Part shown: positions 17,822 through 26,820 of the stretch, in pieces
Layout of the letters: the number at the start of each line of letters is the position of its first letter
Numbering within the stretch: the stretch's first letter is position 1
Origin: Alphaproteobacteria bacterium
GTDB lineage: Bacteria > Pseudomonadota > Alphaproteobacteria > Puniceispirillales > Marisalimonadaceae
DNA: 49,213 nucleotides
NCBI GenBank assembly: GCA_004213885.1
Contig: SGYL01000012.1
Coordinates: forward strand, 1-49,213
Direction of reading: 5' to 3'
The notes under the pieces: generated by a model
Told to the model about the DNA's origin: nothing
Database searches by the model: none
What the model saw: only the letters and a program-made list of their open reading frames with translations
Program-made: the position numbers and the translations under genes

Positions 17822-19522
17822 ATGAATAATTTAAATGAAATTTTTGAAAATCAAAAAATTAAACTTAGAGACAAATCTTTATTTTGGCATAAAGATAATG
17901 GCAATTGGGTTTCAATCAGTTGGAACGAGGCTGATCGACAAATAAATATTTTGTCAGAATTCTTAAAAAAAATTGAAATTAATAAGGGTGATAGAGTTAG
18001 TATAATATCAAAGAACTCACCCTTTTGGTGTATTGCTGATTTAGCAATTATGAAAATAGGAGCGATAACTGTTCCTGCATATACAACCAGCAATGAAAAT
18101 GAATTACTTTATTTACTTAATCACTCAGAAAGCAAACTAGCTTTATTAGATGAAGAAGCTTATCTAAAAATTAAAAAGATCAAAAAGAAACTTATTTTTA
18201 CAAAAAAATTTATTTTGTTAGAAAATTTTAAAAGTACTGAAAATAAAAGTTTTTTTATATATCACAAAGATGTTTTAAATAAAAAAATTGTTACACATTC
18301 TCAAAAAACAAATATCGATTATAAAATAAGTAAAAATGATACGGCTTGTATAATTTATACATCAGGCACAAGCGCTAATCCAAAAGGTGTTATGCTCAGC
18401 CACAATTCTATAAAATCAAATATTGAAGGTGCTAAAATATATTTAGATGAAATTAAAATAGATAATCATAAATTTTTATCTATTTTACCTCTTTCGCATG
18501 CTTATGAAAGAACAGGTGGATTTTTGCTTCCTATTTATATTGGTGGTGAAATTTACTTTTCAAATAACAGAGACCAATTATTAAATGATCTTCAATTTGT
18601 AAATCCTACTCTTATGGTTGCAGTTCCAAGACTATATGACGTGTTATTAAAAAAAATATCAAACTCGATTAAATCAAAAAACCAAATAATCAAATACCTG
18701 TTTAAAAAAAACTTAAAATTAGGAAACAAAAAATACAAAAATGAAAATCTTAATATAAGAGAAATTTTTTTAGATTTTATTATTGATTTAACCATAAGAA
18801 AACAAATAAAAAAAATTTTTGGAAAAAACCTAATGGCCTTTGTTTCTGGTGGAGCTGCTTTGAAAAAAAATGCCGCAATTTTTTTCTTTTCAATGGGCAT
18901 CAAAATTTTACAAGGTTACGGACAAACTGAATATTCTCCAATTATTTCCATAACTCCCTTTAAAAATATTAAATTAGATAAAGTTGGTAAAGCTATACAT
19001 ATGACAGAAATAAAACTATCTAAAGATAAAGAAATTTTAGTTAAAGGAAAATCTCTAATGCAAGGTTATTGGAAAGATAAAAAGTCTACAAATAAAACAA
19101 TCATTAATGGGTGGTTACATACAGGTGATTTAGGATTATTTGACGATGAGAACTATTTAAAAATATTAGGAAGAAAAAATGAAATGATTGTAAATTCAGG
19201 AGGTGAAAACATTGCACCAGCGCCTCTCGAAGATTTAATTTTAAACCATGATGAAATTGAACAAGTTATGGTCTATGGACATGAGAAACCGTACTTAGTA
19301 GCTCTTGTCCACACTTCAGAAAATATTGAATACCTTAAAATAAAACATATTTTTAATAAAATTAATTCAACGTTAAGTGTAGAAAAAAAAATAAGAAAAT
19401 TTATAATAATAAATGAGCCCTTTACAATTGAAAACTCTCAACTTACTCCAACACTTAAAATAAAAAGGCGGTTTATTGAAAAAAAATATAAAGCAGAGCT
19501 TTTATCAATGTATAAATCATAG
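17822..19522 (+). CDS. AMP-forming long-chain acyl-CoA synthetase-like ligase
   Basis: A 566-aa ANL-superfamily ligase. Motifs in order: the phosphate loop YTSGTSANPKGV at 179-190, then GYGQTEYSP, WLHTGDLG, GRKNEMIVNSGGENIAPAPLE, and a candidate catalytic lysine in TPTLKIKRR near the C-terminus. The family activates fatty acids via acyl-AMP; the substrate is not determinable. It is 12 nt upstream of two polytopic membrane proteins on the same strand, so it may act with them rather than in beta-oxidation. Compared with the other acyl-CoA genes in the window it is markedly richer in Lys, Asn and Ile. Confidence 0.9.
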   Translation: MNNLNEIFENQKIKLRDKSLFWHKDNGNWVSISWNEADRQINILSEFLKKIEINKGDRVSIISKNSPFWCIADLAIMKIGAITVPAYTTSNENELLYLLNHSESKLALLDEEAYLKIKKIKKKLIFTKKFILLENFKSTENKSFFIYHKDVLNKKIVTHSQKTNIDYKISKNDTACIIYTSGTSANPKGVMLSHNSIKSNIEGAKIYLDEIKIDNHKFLSILPLSHAYERTGGFLLPIYIGGEIYFSNNRDQLLNDLQFVNPTLMVAVPRLYDVLLKKISNSIKSKNQIIKYLFKKNLKLGNKKYKNENLNIREIFLDFIIDLTIRKQIKKIFGKNLMAFVSGGAALKKNAAIFFFSMGIKILQGYGQTEYSPIISITPFKNIKLDKVGKAIHMTEIKLSKDKEILVKGKSLMQGYWKDKKSTNKTIINGWLHTGDLGLFDDENYLKILGRKNEMIVNSGGENIAPAPLEDLILNHDEIEQVMVYGHEKPYLVALVHTSENIEYLKIKHIFNKINSTLSVEKKIRKFIIINEPFTIENSQLTPTLKIKRRFIEKKYKAELLSMYKS

Positions 19523-19534
19523 CTAAGAACTATT

Positions 19535-20695
19535 ATGTCTAGAATTATAAATCTTATATTAAACTCGTGTCATGGAATCTCACTAACCCTAGTTTCATTT
19601 ACATTACCAATAATCGTGATAACTATTGGATTAAATGGTTCTACTGAACTTATAGCAGAAATATCGCTAATACATTCGTTAATTTTCTTAATTTATTTTC
19701 CCTTAAGTGGCAATGCTAGAAATTACTTGCTCAATTCTAGTGATGTTACTTTAAACTTAGCCATAACTAATTTTAGAATTATTTTATTTTTACCACTTAC
19801 GTTATTTTGCTTTTTAGTTAATGAAATAACATTAAAAATTGAACTAACAAAATTTGCGCTTTTTACTTTGATAGGGAGTTTTTTCTGGTTCTATGAAATA
19901 TTCATTACTAACTATGAAAAAAAACGAAAATTTATTGCCTGTATATTTTTTTTATTTGCAAACATTTTTATTTTCACAACAATATTATTACAAAGAAATA
20001 ATTCCTCTGAGGATATAATATTATCACTTACTTTTTATTGTATATTATATATACCATTTATTTTATATTTCTTTTTTACATATAATAAAAAAATTGATTT
20101 TCAAACTCTAAATTTAATTTTTAAAAAGAAAATCTATCATCATATTGGAGGCTCTCTAATTATAGGATTAACTTCCTTTTTAATTAAAATACTAATTGTT
20201 ACAGTTTATCAAAAAGAAGATGCAGGTAATATTTTTTTAGGTTTTACATTAGGGGGTACTTTAGTAACTTTTTTTTCTTATGGTATTGGGCCATCAATTC
20301 TAAAATATTTTAAAAATAAAAAAATAACTTCTTTTAAAACACATAAGACAATTTTTGTTTTAACTTTAACTCTTGCTTTAATTTTCATGCTTAATGAAAC
20401 TTTTGAAATAGCAAGGTTAAAAAATTTAAACTATTTATTCTATTATAGTTTTTATTTTTCAATTATTGGATGTTTATTTATGCTAATTGCGCAATATTAC
20501 AAATTATTAATAACACAAAAGGACACAAAACTAAATGTAATTAAACATGAATTAATTATTGGATTTACAACAATAACTTTTGTTATGTTGTCCTCTTTTT
20601 CTGAGTATTCATTCACAATTACATTAACTTACTTTATATCTGCAATAACATCATATATAATTTATAATAGTGTTTATCAAAATATTAATAAATAA
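19535..20695 (+). CDS. Polytopic membrane protein, flippase-like (Wzx/MATE type)
   Basis: A 386-aa protein with about 10-12 hydrophobic segments spread along its length and few charged residues. The topology, length and features such as an N-terminal helix pair and a mid-protein GFTLGGTLVTFFSYGIGPS stretch resemble polysaccharide/oligosaccharide flippases, but I see no decisive motif. It is 12 nt after the acyl-CoA ligase and overlaps the next membrane gene by 26 nt. The composition is extremely AT-rich. Function is inferred from topology and neighbours only. Confidence 0.55.
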   Translation: MSRIINLILNSCHGISLTLVSFTLPIIVITIGLNGSTELIAEISLIHSLIFLIYFPLSGNARNYLLNSSDVTLNLAITNFRIILFLPLTLFCFLVNEITLKIELTKFALFTLIGSFFWFYEIFITNYEKKRKFIACIFFLFANIFIFTTILLQRNNSSEDIILSLTFYCILYIPFILYFFFTYNKKIDFQTLNLIFKKKIYHHIGGSLIIGLTSFLIKILIVTVYQKEDAGNIFLGFTLGGTLVTFFSYGIGPSILKYFKNKKITSFKTHKTIFVLTLTLALIFMLNETFEIARLKNLNYLFYYSFYFSIIGCLFMLIAQYYKLLITQKDTKLNVIKHELIIGFTTITFVMLSSFSEYSFTITLTYFISAITSYIIYNSVYQNINK

Positions 20696-22121
20696 GATTA
20701 GTAATAATTTTCTTTTTTTAATTTCATTACTTTTAATCTTAACTCAATTTATCCTAACCTATTTTTCTATTCAAAATTATCCTGGTGATAAATTAATCTA
20801 CTTTTTTTTTTCTTTCAGTATCTTGATTTACCTTACCTTTGCATTGTTAAAATCAAATAGTTTTTTTCACATTTTCTTAAGTATTTTTATTTTTTTAGGT
20901 TTTTTTTGGAAATTGTCACTAAATTTGATAATTTATAACGTAAATAGTGGTATTTTTAAAAATATTTCGAGAAGTTCTAATTGTTTAAAAAATTCATGTG
21001 ATTATGTATCAAATCAATTATTAAATAGTAATTTTTATGATAATGTATTAATAGTATCATTAGTTGGTATTTTTGGATTTTTTTTTTCAAGTATATTTTT
21101 TAAGTTTATTAGAAAAAAAATAAATATTTGCTCAAATATAATTCCAAACTTTTTATATAAAAATTTTATTTCATTTTTTGTAATTTTTGGATTGATATTT
21201 ATAACATTAATTTCATGGATTAATTTTGAATATTTAATTTTTCAAAAAGGATTAGTATCACAATCCAAAACTTTTTTTTTAAACAATGCATTTGGCTGGT
21301 TATTATTGTACGGCATACCTACATTGTTGACCTTTTACTTAAATGCTGAAAAAACTAGAAACTATAAAATATTTTTTTTAGCCTTAAATCTATCCCATCT
21401 TGTTCATTTTATCATTAACATTTCTTTACTAAGTCGTGGAATGATTTTTAATACTCTTTCTAATATTCTTGGTTATATAAAAAATAATCAAAACGTAAAA
21501 TTTATCAAAATATTAGTTTCTACTTTATTTTTATTAATTCTTTTTTTTTCATCTATACATTTTGTTACTTTAACAAGAGATAAAGTTTATACAGGGTCGA
21601 ATGATAATTTAAATATTATTAATAAAGAAAACTTAGATAGAAGTAATAAAACTATAATTAATTTATTAATTAACAGATGGGTAGGAATTGAAGAGATGAT
21701 GTTAGTTGAGAACTTTGAAGATAAAAATTTTAATTTTTTTTTAAAATCTCTTAATGAAAAGCAGTCTAATCAAAGCATACCTTTGTTTGACTCAATGATT
21801 TTCAAAGATTACCAGAATATTGATAGAACTAAATTTAATTTTGTTTCTATACCAGGTTTGATAGCTTTTTTATATTTTTCTAATAACTTCCTATTTGTAT
21901 TTTTAGGTTGTTTTTTATTTTCTTTTTTTCTTTCATTAATTGAAATTTTTGCATTAAAAATTTCAATCAATAATGTATTTTTTGCATCTCTAATTGGACA
22001 ATTATTAGCATATAGAATAATTCACTTTGGTGTGTATCCACTAGAAACATACAAATTTTTGATATCCATATTTTTGTGTTTCATCATGCATTTTATTATG
22101 AATAAAATGTTTTTGAAATAG
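20670..22121 (+). CDS. Polytopic membrane protein, O-antigen polymerase-like
   Basis: A 483-aa protein with roughly 11-13 hydrophobic segments and one larger soluble loop (about 300-385) containing LTRDKVYTG and NRWVGIEEMM. The SRGM motif in a short loop plus a large periplasmic loop is reminiscent of Wzy-type oligosaccharide polymerases; this is inference. The start is uncertain: the frame opens at a GTG at 20670 inside the end of the preceding gene, with no good ribosome site. Together with the flippase-like gene it forms a plausible cell-surface glycan pair, ending 85 nt before tRNA-Arg. Confidence 0.55.
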   Translation: MFIKILINKISNNFLFLISLLLILTQFILTYFSIQNYPGDKLIYFFFSFSILIYLTFALLKSNSFFHIFLSIFIFLGFFWKLSLNLIIYNVNSGIFKNISRSSNCLKNSCDYVSNQLLNSNFYDNVLIVSLVGIFGFFFSSIFFKFIRKKINICSNIIPNFLYKNFISFFVIFGLIFITLISWINFEYLIFQKGLVSQSKTFFLNNAFGWLLLYGIPTLLTFYLNAEKTRNYKIFFLALNLSHLVHFIINISLLSRGMIFNTLSNILGYIKNNQNVKFIKILVSTLFLLILFFSSIHFVTLTRDKVYTGSNDNLNIINKENLDRSNKTIINLLINRWVGIEEMMLVENFEDKNFNFFLKSLNEKQSNQSIPLFDSMIFKDYQNIDRTKFNFVSIPGLIAFLYFSNNFLFVFLGCFLFSFFLSLIEIFALKISINNVFFASLIGQLLAYRIIHFGVYPLETYKFLISIFLCFIMHFIMNKMFLK

Positions 22122-22205
22122 ACATTTATTTATTTTTCACATAATAAGTAGATTTTTAATTTCAAAATTTCTTCTTTTTTAGAAATATTTAAAAACTTTG
22201 TTATC

Positions 22206-22282
22206 TGGTGAGGACGACAGGACTCGAACCTGTTACCTTGAGATTAGGAATCTCACGCTCTATCCCGATGAGCTACGCCCCC
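22206..22282 (-). tRNA. tRNA-Arg (anticodon CCU), CCA encoded
   Basis: The reverse complement starts GGGGGCGUAGCUCAUCGGG, has a UGAGA/UCUCA anticodon stem with loop UUCCUAA (anticodon CCU), T-arm ACAGG-UUCGAGU-CCUGU, and ends CGUCCUC-A-CCA. All seven acceptor pairs form, two of them G-U. The 3' end faces the AT-rich membrane-gene pair. Confidence 0.95.
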
Positions 22283-22359
22283 ACTTTTTGATATTCTATA
22301 AACCTATTATAGACTAAGTAAATGAAAAAGTGTTTAATGGGTTATAAATAGGATTATCT

Positions 22360-23277
22360 ATGAATGATTTAGGGTTAAAAGATAAAGTTGCAATTGTTAC
22401 AGGTGCAGGAGGAGGAATTGGAAGAGAAATTGCGTTAGCCCTAGCCAATGAAGGTGTAAAAATTTTAGCAAATGATATAGGTGTATCTCTAAGTGGAGAA
22501 GGTGGATCAATTCAACCTGCAGAGGAAACTTGTGGATTGATAACACAAAAAGGAGGAGAAGCTATACCAGACACTAATAGTGTTACCTCATGGTCATCAG
22601 CATCAAAAATTATTGAGAATGCTTTAGATAACTTTAAACAAATTGATATTATTGTTAATAATGCAGGTATTTTAAGGGATGTAATTTTTCATAAAATGGA
22701 TCCAAAAGATTGGGCAGATGTTATTGATGTACATTTAAATGGTAGTTTTTATATTAGCAGAGCAGCAGCACCATTTTTTAGAGAACAAAACTCAGGTTCC
22801 TTTGTTCATATGACAAGTACTTCTGGGTTAATAGGTAACTTTGGGCAAGCTAATTATTCTGCAGCAAAATTAGGAATTGCTGGATTATCAAAATCAATAT
22901 CTTTAGATATGAAGCGTTTTAATGTAAGATCTAACTGCATTGCACCATTTGCTTGGAGTAGAATGACGAATTCTATACCCTCAACAACCGAACAAGAAAA
23001 AGCTAGAGTCGAACGTCTAAAAAAAATGACTCCCGAAACAAATGCTCCACTTGCAGTATACCTTTCATCAGAAGATGCAAAGGATATTACAGGACAGATT
23101 TTTAGCTCAAGATTAAATGAATTATTTATTTATAACCAAAATAGACCTGTAAAAAGTGTTCATAATAGTGAAGGATGGAATCCACAAAAAATAATGGAAA
23201 TAGCGATGCCAGCATTTAAGCCTTACTTAACTCCTTTAGAAAGAAGTGGTGATGTGTTTAGTTGGGATCCCTTATAA
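22360..23277 (+). CDS. SDR oxidoreductase, (3R)-hydroxyacyl-CoA dehydrogenase-like
   Basis: A 305-aa short-chain dehydrogenase. The cofactor motif is TGAGGGIG near residue 15, NNAG is near 104, and the catalytic Ser/Tyr/Lys are in HMTSTSG and YSAAK. The extended loop after the first helix (IGVSLSGEGGS...AEETCGLI) is like the hydroxyacyl-CoA dehydrogenase domain of MFE-2-type proteins rather than FabG. It probably oxidises a 3-hydroxyacyl-CoA. The stop overlaps the convergent gph stop by 6 nt (TTATAA). Confidence 0.88.
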   Translation: MNDLGLKDKVAIVTGAGGGIGREIALALANEGVKILANDIGVSLSGEGGSIQPAEETCGLITQKGGEAIPDTNSVTSWSSASKIIENALDNFKQIDIIVNNAGILRDVIFHKMDPKDWADVIDVHLNGSFYISRAAAPFFREQNSGSFVHMTSTSGLIGNFGQANYSAAKLGIAGLSKSISLDMKRFNVRSNCIAPFAWSRMTNSIPSTTEQEKARVERLKKMTPETNAPLAVYLSSEDAKDITGQIFSSRLNELFIYNQNRPVKSVHNSEGWNPQKIMEIAMPAFKPYLTPLERSGDVFSWDPL

Positions 23278-23937
23278 ATTTAAAACTGATTTTAACTCAT
23301 ATATATTATTTAGGTAAAAATCTGCACCTAAAGATTTACAATCCTCATTTGTATAACCACCATCAACTATTACAGAACTAATTTCTGCATTTTTTGCTGC
23401 TAAAATATCTACCTTTGTATCTCCAACCATTATAAATTCATTTTCATCACTATCATATTGATTGCAAATAAAGTCTATCATTTGTCTTTGAGGTTTAAGT
23501 GGAACATTCTCTTGTGCACCAACAATAAAATCAAAATTATCAAATAAATTCATTAGTTTTAAAATTTTCTCTGCAACATGTTGTCTTTTATTTGTACATA
23601 TGTTTATACGGATATTTTTATCTAATAAATGGTTAAGAATATCTTTAACACCTGGCATTAAAGTAGTCAGATTATACGGGTTTTCAGAATATTCTTTTCT
23701 ATACATTAAGAAAAAGTCATCTATTAAATTCAAATTGGCCCCTGAAAATTTAAGTACATTCTCAGATAATTTCAACATACCTTCGCCAACAAACTCTTGA
23801 AGTTTTTCCTCTGTTATAGATTTTAATTTAAATTGCTCTAATGTTTTATTCATAGCAATGCACATGTCTGGTATTGAATGAATCAAAGTTCCATCTAAAT
23901 CAAAAATGATTATTTTGTTTGCATTCTTCTTTGACAT
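23272..23937 (-). CDS. gph: HAD hydrolase, phosphoglycolate phosphatase type
   Basis: A 221-aa HAD-superfamily phosphatase. Motif I is IFDLDGTLIHS with the nucleophile and acid aspartates, the motif II threonine is in ICTNKRQ, and motif III/IV is in MVGDTKVDILAAKNA. The cap and length match Gph, which removes phosphate from 2-phosphoglycolate. It is the last gene of the fbp-tkt-pgk-gap-rpe-gph operon, 3 nt after rpe. That context supports phosphoglycolate, but other sugar-phosphate substrates are possible. Confidence 0.85.
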   Translation of the reverse strand: MSKKNANKIIIFDLDGTLIHSIPDMCIAMNKTLEQFKLKSITEEKLQEFVGEGMLKLSENVLKFSGANLNLIDDFFLMYRKEYSENPYNLTTLMPGVKDILNHLLDKNIRINICTNKRQHVAEKILKLMNLFDNFDFIVGAQENVPLKPQRQMIDFICNQYDSDENEFIMVGDTKVDILAAKNAEISSVIVDGGYTNEDCKSLGADFYLNNIYELKSVLNL

Positions 23938-23940
23938 AAA

Positions 23941-24597
23941 TTATCTCAAAGATGCTATTCTTTCCTTATAAATACTTTTATTCTCTCCAGAAAATATAAA
24001 AGATCCAGAAACAAGAATATTTGCACCAGCATTTTTGACAAGTGTTGCGGTTTTATCATCTATGCCTCCATCAACCTCAATATCAATATTAAAGTTTTGC
24101 ACTAATTCTTTAATTTTTTTAATTTTTTGAATTGATGAGTTTATAAACTTTTGTCCTCCAAAACCTGGATTTACTGACATAACTAAAATTAAATCAATCT
24201 TCTCTAAGACATACTCTAACCCAGAAATATCAGTACCAGGATTGATTGAAACACCAGCTTTACATCCTGTATTTTTTATAGATGATAAAGTTTTATCTAA
24301 ATGTCTACAAACTTCTTTATGAACAGTGATTATATCTGAACCAGCATTTTTATACTGTTCTATATACTCATCAGGATTTGATATCATTAAATGAGTATCA
24401 AAACATTTTTTAGTTTTATTTCTAATACTAGAAATAACAGAAGGACCAAAAGTTAAATTTGGAACAAAATGTCCATCCATTACATCTAAATGGATCCAAT
24501 CAGCGCCAGCTTCATCAATATCATTAACTTCTTGACCAAGATTACTAAAATCAGCAGATAAAATTGATGGTGCAATAATAATGTTTTTTGAAGACAT
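23941..24597 (-). CDS. rpe: Ribulose-phosphate 3-epimerase
   Basis: A 218-aa TIM-barrel enzyme interconverting ribulose 5-phosphate and xylulose 5-phosphate. Conserved metal and substrate segments are visible: APSILSADF, DWIHLDVMDGHFVPNLTFGP, VNPGFGGQKF, and EVDGGID. It fits between gap (3 nt upstream) and gph (3 nt downstream), consistent with one polycistronic message. Confidence 0.97.
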   Translation of the reverse strand: MSSKNIIIAPSILSADFSNLGQEVNDIDEAGADWIHLDVMDGHFVPNLTFGPSVISSIRNKTKKCFDTHLMISNPDEYIEQYKNAGSDIITVHKEVCRHLDKTLSSIKNTGCKAGVSINPGTDISGLEYVLEKIDLILVMSVNPGFGGQKFINSSIQKIKKIKELVQNFNIDIEVDGGIDDKTATLVKNAGANILVSGSFIFSGENKSIYKERIASLR

Positions 24598-24600
24598 AAA

Positions 24601-25608
24601 CTATATATATTTTCCTATTTCTAATGCAGTATCACACATTCTATTTGAAAAACCCCATTCATTATCATACCAACTCAAAATTCTTACAAATTTCTTATTC
24701 ATAACTTTTGTTTGATCAGAATGAAATATTGAAGAGGATGGATTATGATTAAAATCACTTGAAACAAGTTTTTTATCATTAAAACTTAAAATATTTTTTA
24801 ATTCATTTTCAGAAGCAATTTTTATTGCCTTATTAATTTCTTCAATCGAAGTTTCTTTCTTTGAATTAAACTTAAAATCAACAACTGAAACATTTTGTGT
24901 AGGAACTCTAATTGCAACACCATCAAGTTTACCATCTAGTTCAGGTAAAACTAACCCAACAGCTTTAGCTGCGCCTGTTGATGTAGGTATCATATTAGCA
25001 GCTGCAGCCCTTGCTCTATAAAGATCACTATGCATTGTATCTAATGTTGGTTGATCTCCAGTATAAGAATGTATTGTGGTCATAAAACCATTTTCTATAC
25101 CTATAGATTTATTTAATACATATGCTAAAGGAGCAAGACAATTAGTCGTACACGAAGCATTTGATAAAATTTGATGTTCACTTGAAATTTTTTTATGATT
25201 TACACCATACACGACAGTAAGATCGACTCCACTTGCAGGAGCAGATATAAGAACTTTTTTTGCACCCGCAGTTATATGTTGTTGAGCCTTTTCTTTACTA
25301 GTAAAAATTCCCGTACATTCTAAAACAACATCTACATCTAATTCTTTCCAAGGTAAATTTTCTGGATTTCTTTCTGCAGTGACTTTAATTGGTCCTGTTC
25401 CAACATCTAGATCACTACCATTAATTATAACATCCCTATTAAGAATGCCATGAACAGAATCATATTTTAATAAATGTGCATTTGTTTCTATAGGACCTAA
25501 ATCGTTAATGCCAACTACTTTGATATTGTGATTTTTATTTTCTATAATAGACCTAATTATATTTCTACCAATTCTTCCAAATCCATTAATTGCTACTTTG
25601 ACTGACAT
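24601..25608 (-). CDS. gap: Glyceraldehyde-3-phosphate dehydrogenase
   Basis: A 335-aa enzyme. The Rossmann start is VAINGFGRIGRN, the catalytic Cys153 is in ASCTTNC (151-157), and the C-terminus has WYDNEWGFSNRM. It oxidises G3P to 1,3-bisphosphoglycerate, or the reverse in gluconeogenesis. NAD versus NADP preference cannot be settled by eye. It is co-directional with pgk (17 nt upstream) and rpe. Confidence 0.97.
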   Translation of the reverse strand: MSVKVAINGFGRIGRNIIRSIIENKNHNIKVVGINDLGPIETNAHLLKYDSVHGILNRDVIINGSDLDVGTGPIKVTAERNPENLPWKELDVDVVLECTGIFTSKEKAQQHITAGAKKVLISAPASGVDLTVVYGVNHKKISSEHQILSNASCTTNCLAPLAYVLNKSIGIENGFMTTIHSYTGDQPTLDTMHSDLYRARAAAANMIPTSTGAAKAVGLVLPELDGKLDGVAIRVPTQNVSVVDFKFNSKKETSIEEINKAIKIASENELKNILSFNDKKLVSSDFNHNPSSSIFHSDQTKVMNKKFVRILSWYDNEWGFSNRMCDTALEIGKYI

Positions 25609-25625
25609 TATTTTCCTTTCGTAAG

Positions 25626-26816
25626 TTAACTTATAGGTTCGATACCTGGCAATACTTTACCTTCTAACCATTCTAAAAATGCTCCACCTGCAGTGGATAC
25701 ATAACTAAAATCATTCAATACTTTTGCATTGTTCAATGCAGAAACTGTATCACCTCCACCTGCAACACTCAAAATCTTTTTTTGTTTTGTAAGGCTTGAA
25801 ACATGCGAAGCGACTTTATTAGTACCTTTATCGAATGGGTAAGTTTCAAAAGCACCTAATGGTCCGTTCCATAAAATGGTTTTACAGTTATTAATATTTT
25901 TATTAATAAGCTCTATCGATTTTGGGCCAATGTCTAGTGCCATCATATTATGTGGCAATGAGTCAAAATTAGCAGTTGTATATTCAGCATTTTTTTTTAA
26001 ATTTTTAGATACAATAAAATCTGTTGGCAAAATTAAATTACAATTATTATTTTGTGACTTTTCTATAAGCTCTTTAGCTAAATCAATGCATTCTTTCTCA
26101 AATAAACTTTTACCCACATCAAGACCTTTTGCAGCAACAAAGGTATTAGCCATAGCTCCACCAATAATAATAATATCCATTTTTTTGAGTAAAAAATTTA
26201 TTACATCTATTTTAGTTGAAACTTTTGACCCTCCAATTATTGCAGCTACAGGTTTATTAGGATTATTTAAAACACCCTCTAAAGCTTTAATCTCTTTTTC
26301 TAAGTGAGTTCCCATAAAAGAGGGTAAAAAATTTGTTACACCTACCGTACTAGAATGCCTTCTGTGGGAACATGAAAAAGCATCATTAACAAAATAATCA
26401 ATCCCCAGAGTTAAATCTTCCGAAAAATCTTTATTATTAGTTTCTTCTCCCTTATGAAATCGTAAATTTTCTAAAAGTAAAGTTTGACCCTCTTTAAGAT
26501 TATTTTTTAGTTCTTCTGCTTCTGGCCCAATGCAAGTTGGCGAAAAAACAATAGGACAATTTAATGCTTTTGACAAAGGTTCTATTAATGGTTTTAAACT
26601 GTACTTTTTATTATATTCACCATTAGGTCTTCCAAAGTGACTACAAAGTACTACCTTGCCACCTTTTTTAATAATTTCTTGAATAGTCGGTAAAACAGAT
26701 TGAAGCCTTGTTTCATCTTGAACAACTCCATTTACTACAGGCAAATTCAAATCAACCCTGACAAGAATCAATTTATTCTTTAAATCTAATTTAAAAAATT
26801 CTTTTGAAGAAGGCAT
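25626..26816 (-). CDS. pgk: Phosphoglycerate kinase
   Basis: A 396-aa monomeric kinase of normal length. The N-terminal RVDLNLPV and CSHFGRPNG substrate-binding motifs are present, as are GGSKVSTKIDVI in the hinge region, WNGPLGAFE, and the nucleotide-binding GGGDTVSAL. It transfers phosphate between 1,3-BPG and ADP. It lies 4 nt after tkt in the carbon operon. Confidence 0.98.
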   Translation of the reverse strand: MPSSKEFFKLDLKNKLILVRVDLNLPVVNGVVQDETRLQSVLPTIQEIIKKGGKVVLCSHFGRPNGEYNKKYSLKPLIEPLSKALNCPIVFSPTCIGPEAEELKNNLKEGQTLLLENLRFHKGEETNNKDFSEDLTLGIDYFVNDAFSCSHRRHSSTVGVTNFLPSFMGTHLEKEIKALEGVLNNPNKPVAAIIGGSKVSTKIDVINFLLKKMDIIIIGGAMANTFVAAKGLDVGKSLFEKECIDLAKELIEKSQNNNCNLILPTDFIVSKNLKKNAEYTTANFDSLPHNMMALDIGPKSIELINKNINNCKTILWNGPLGAFETYPFDKGTNKVASHVSSLTKQKKILSVAGGGDTVSALNNAKVLNDFSYVSTAGGAFLEWLEGKVLPGIEPIS

Positions 26817-26820
26817 AAAC

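Noticed and set aside
25876..26307. 143-aa plus-strand ORF inside pgk
   Set aside because: Antisense to a conserved pgk segment; hydrophobic look is a by-product of the complementary codons.
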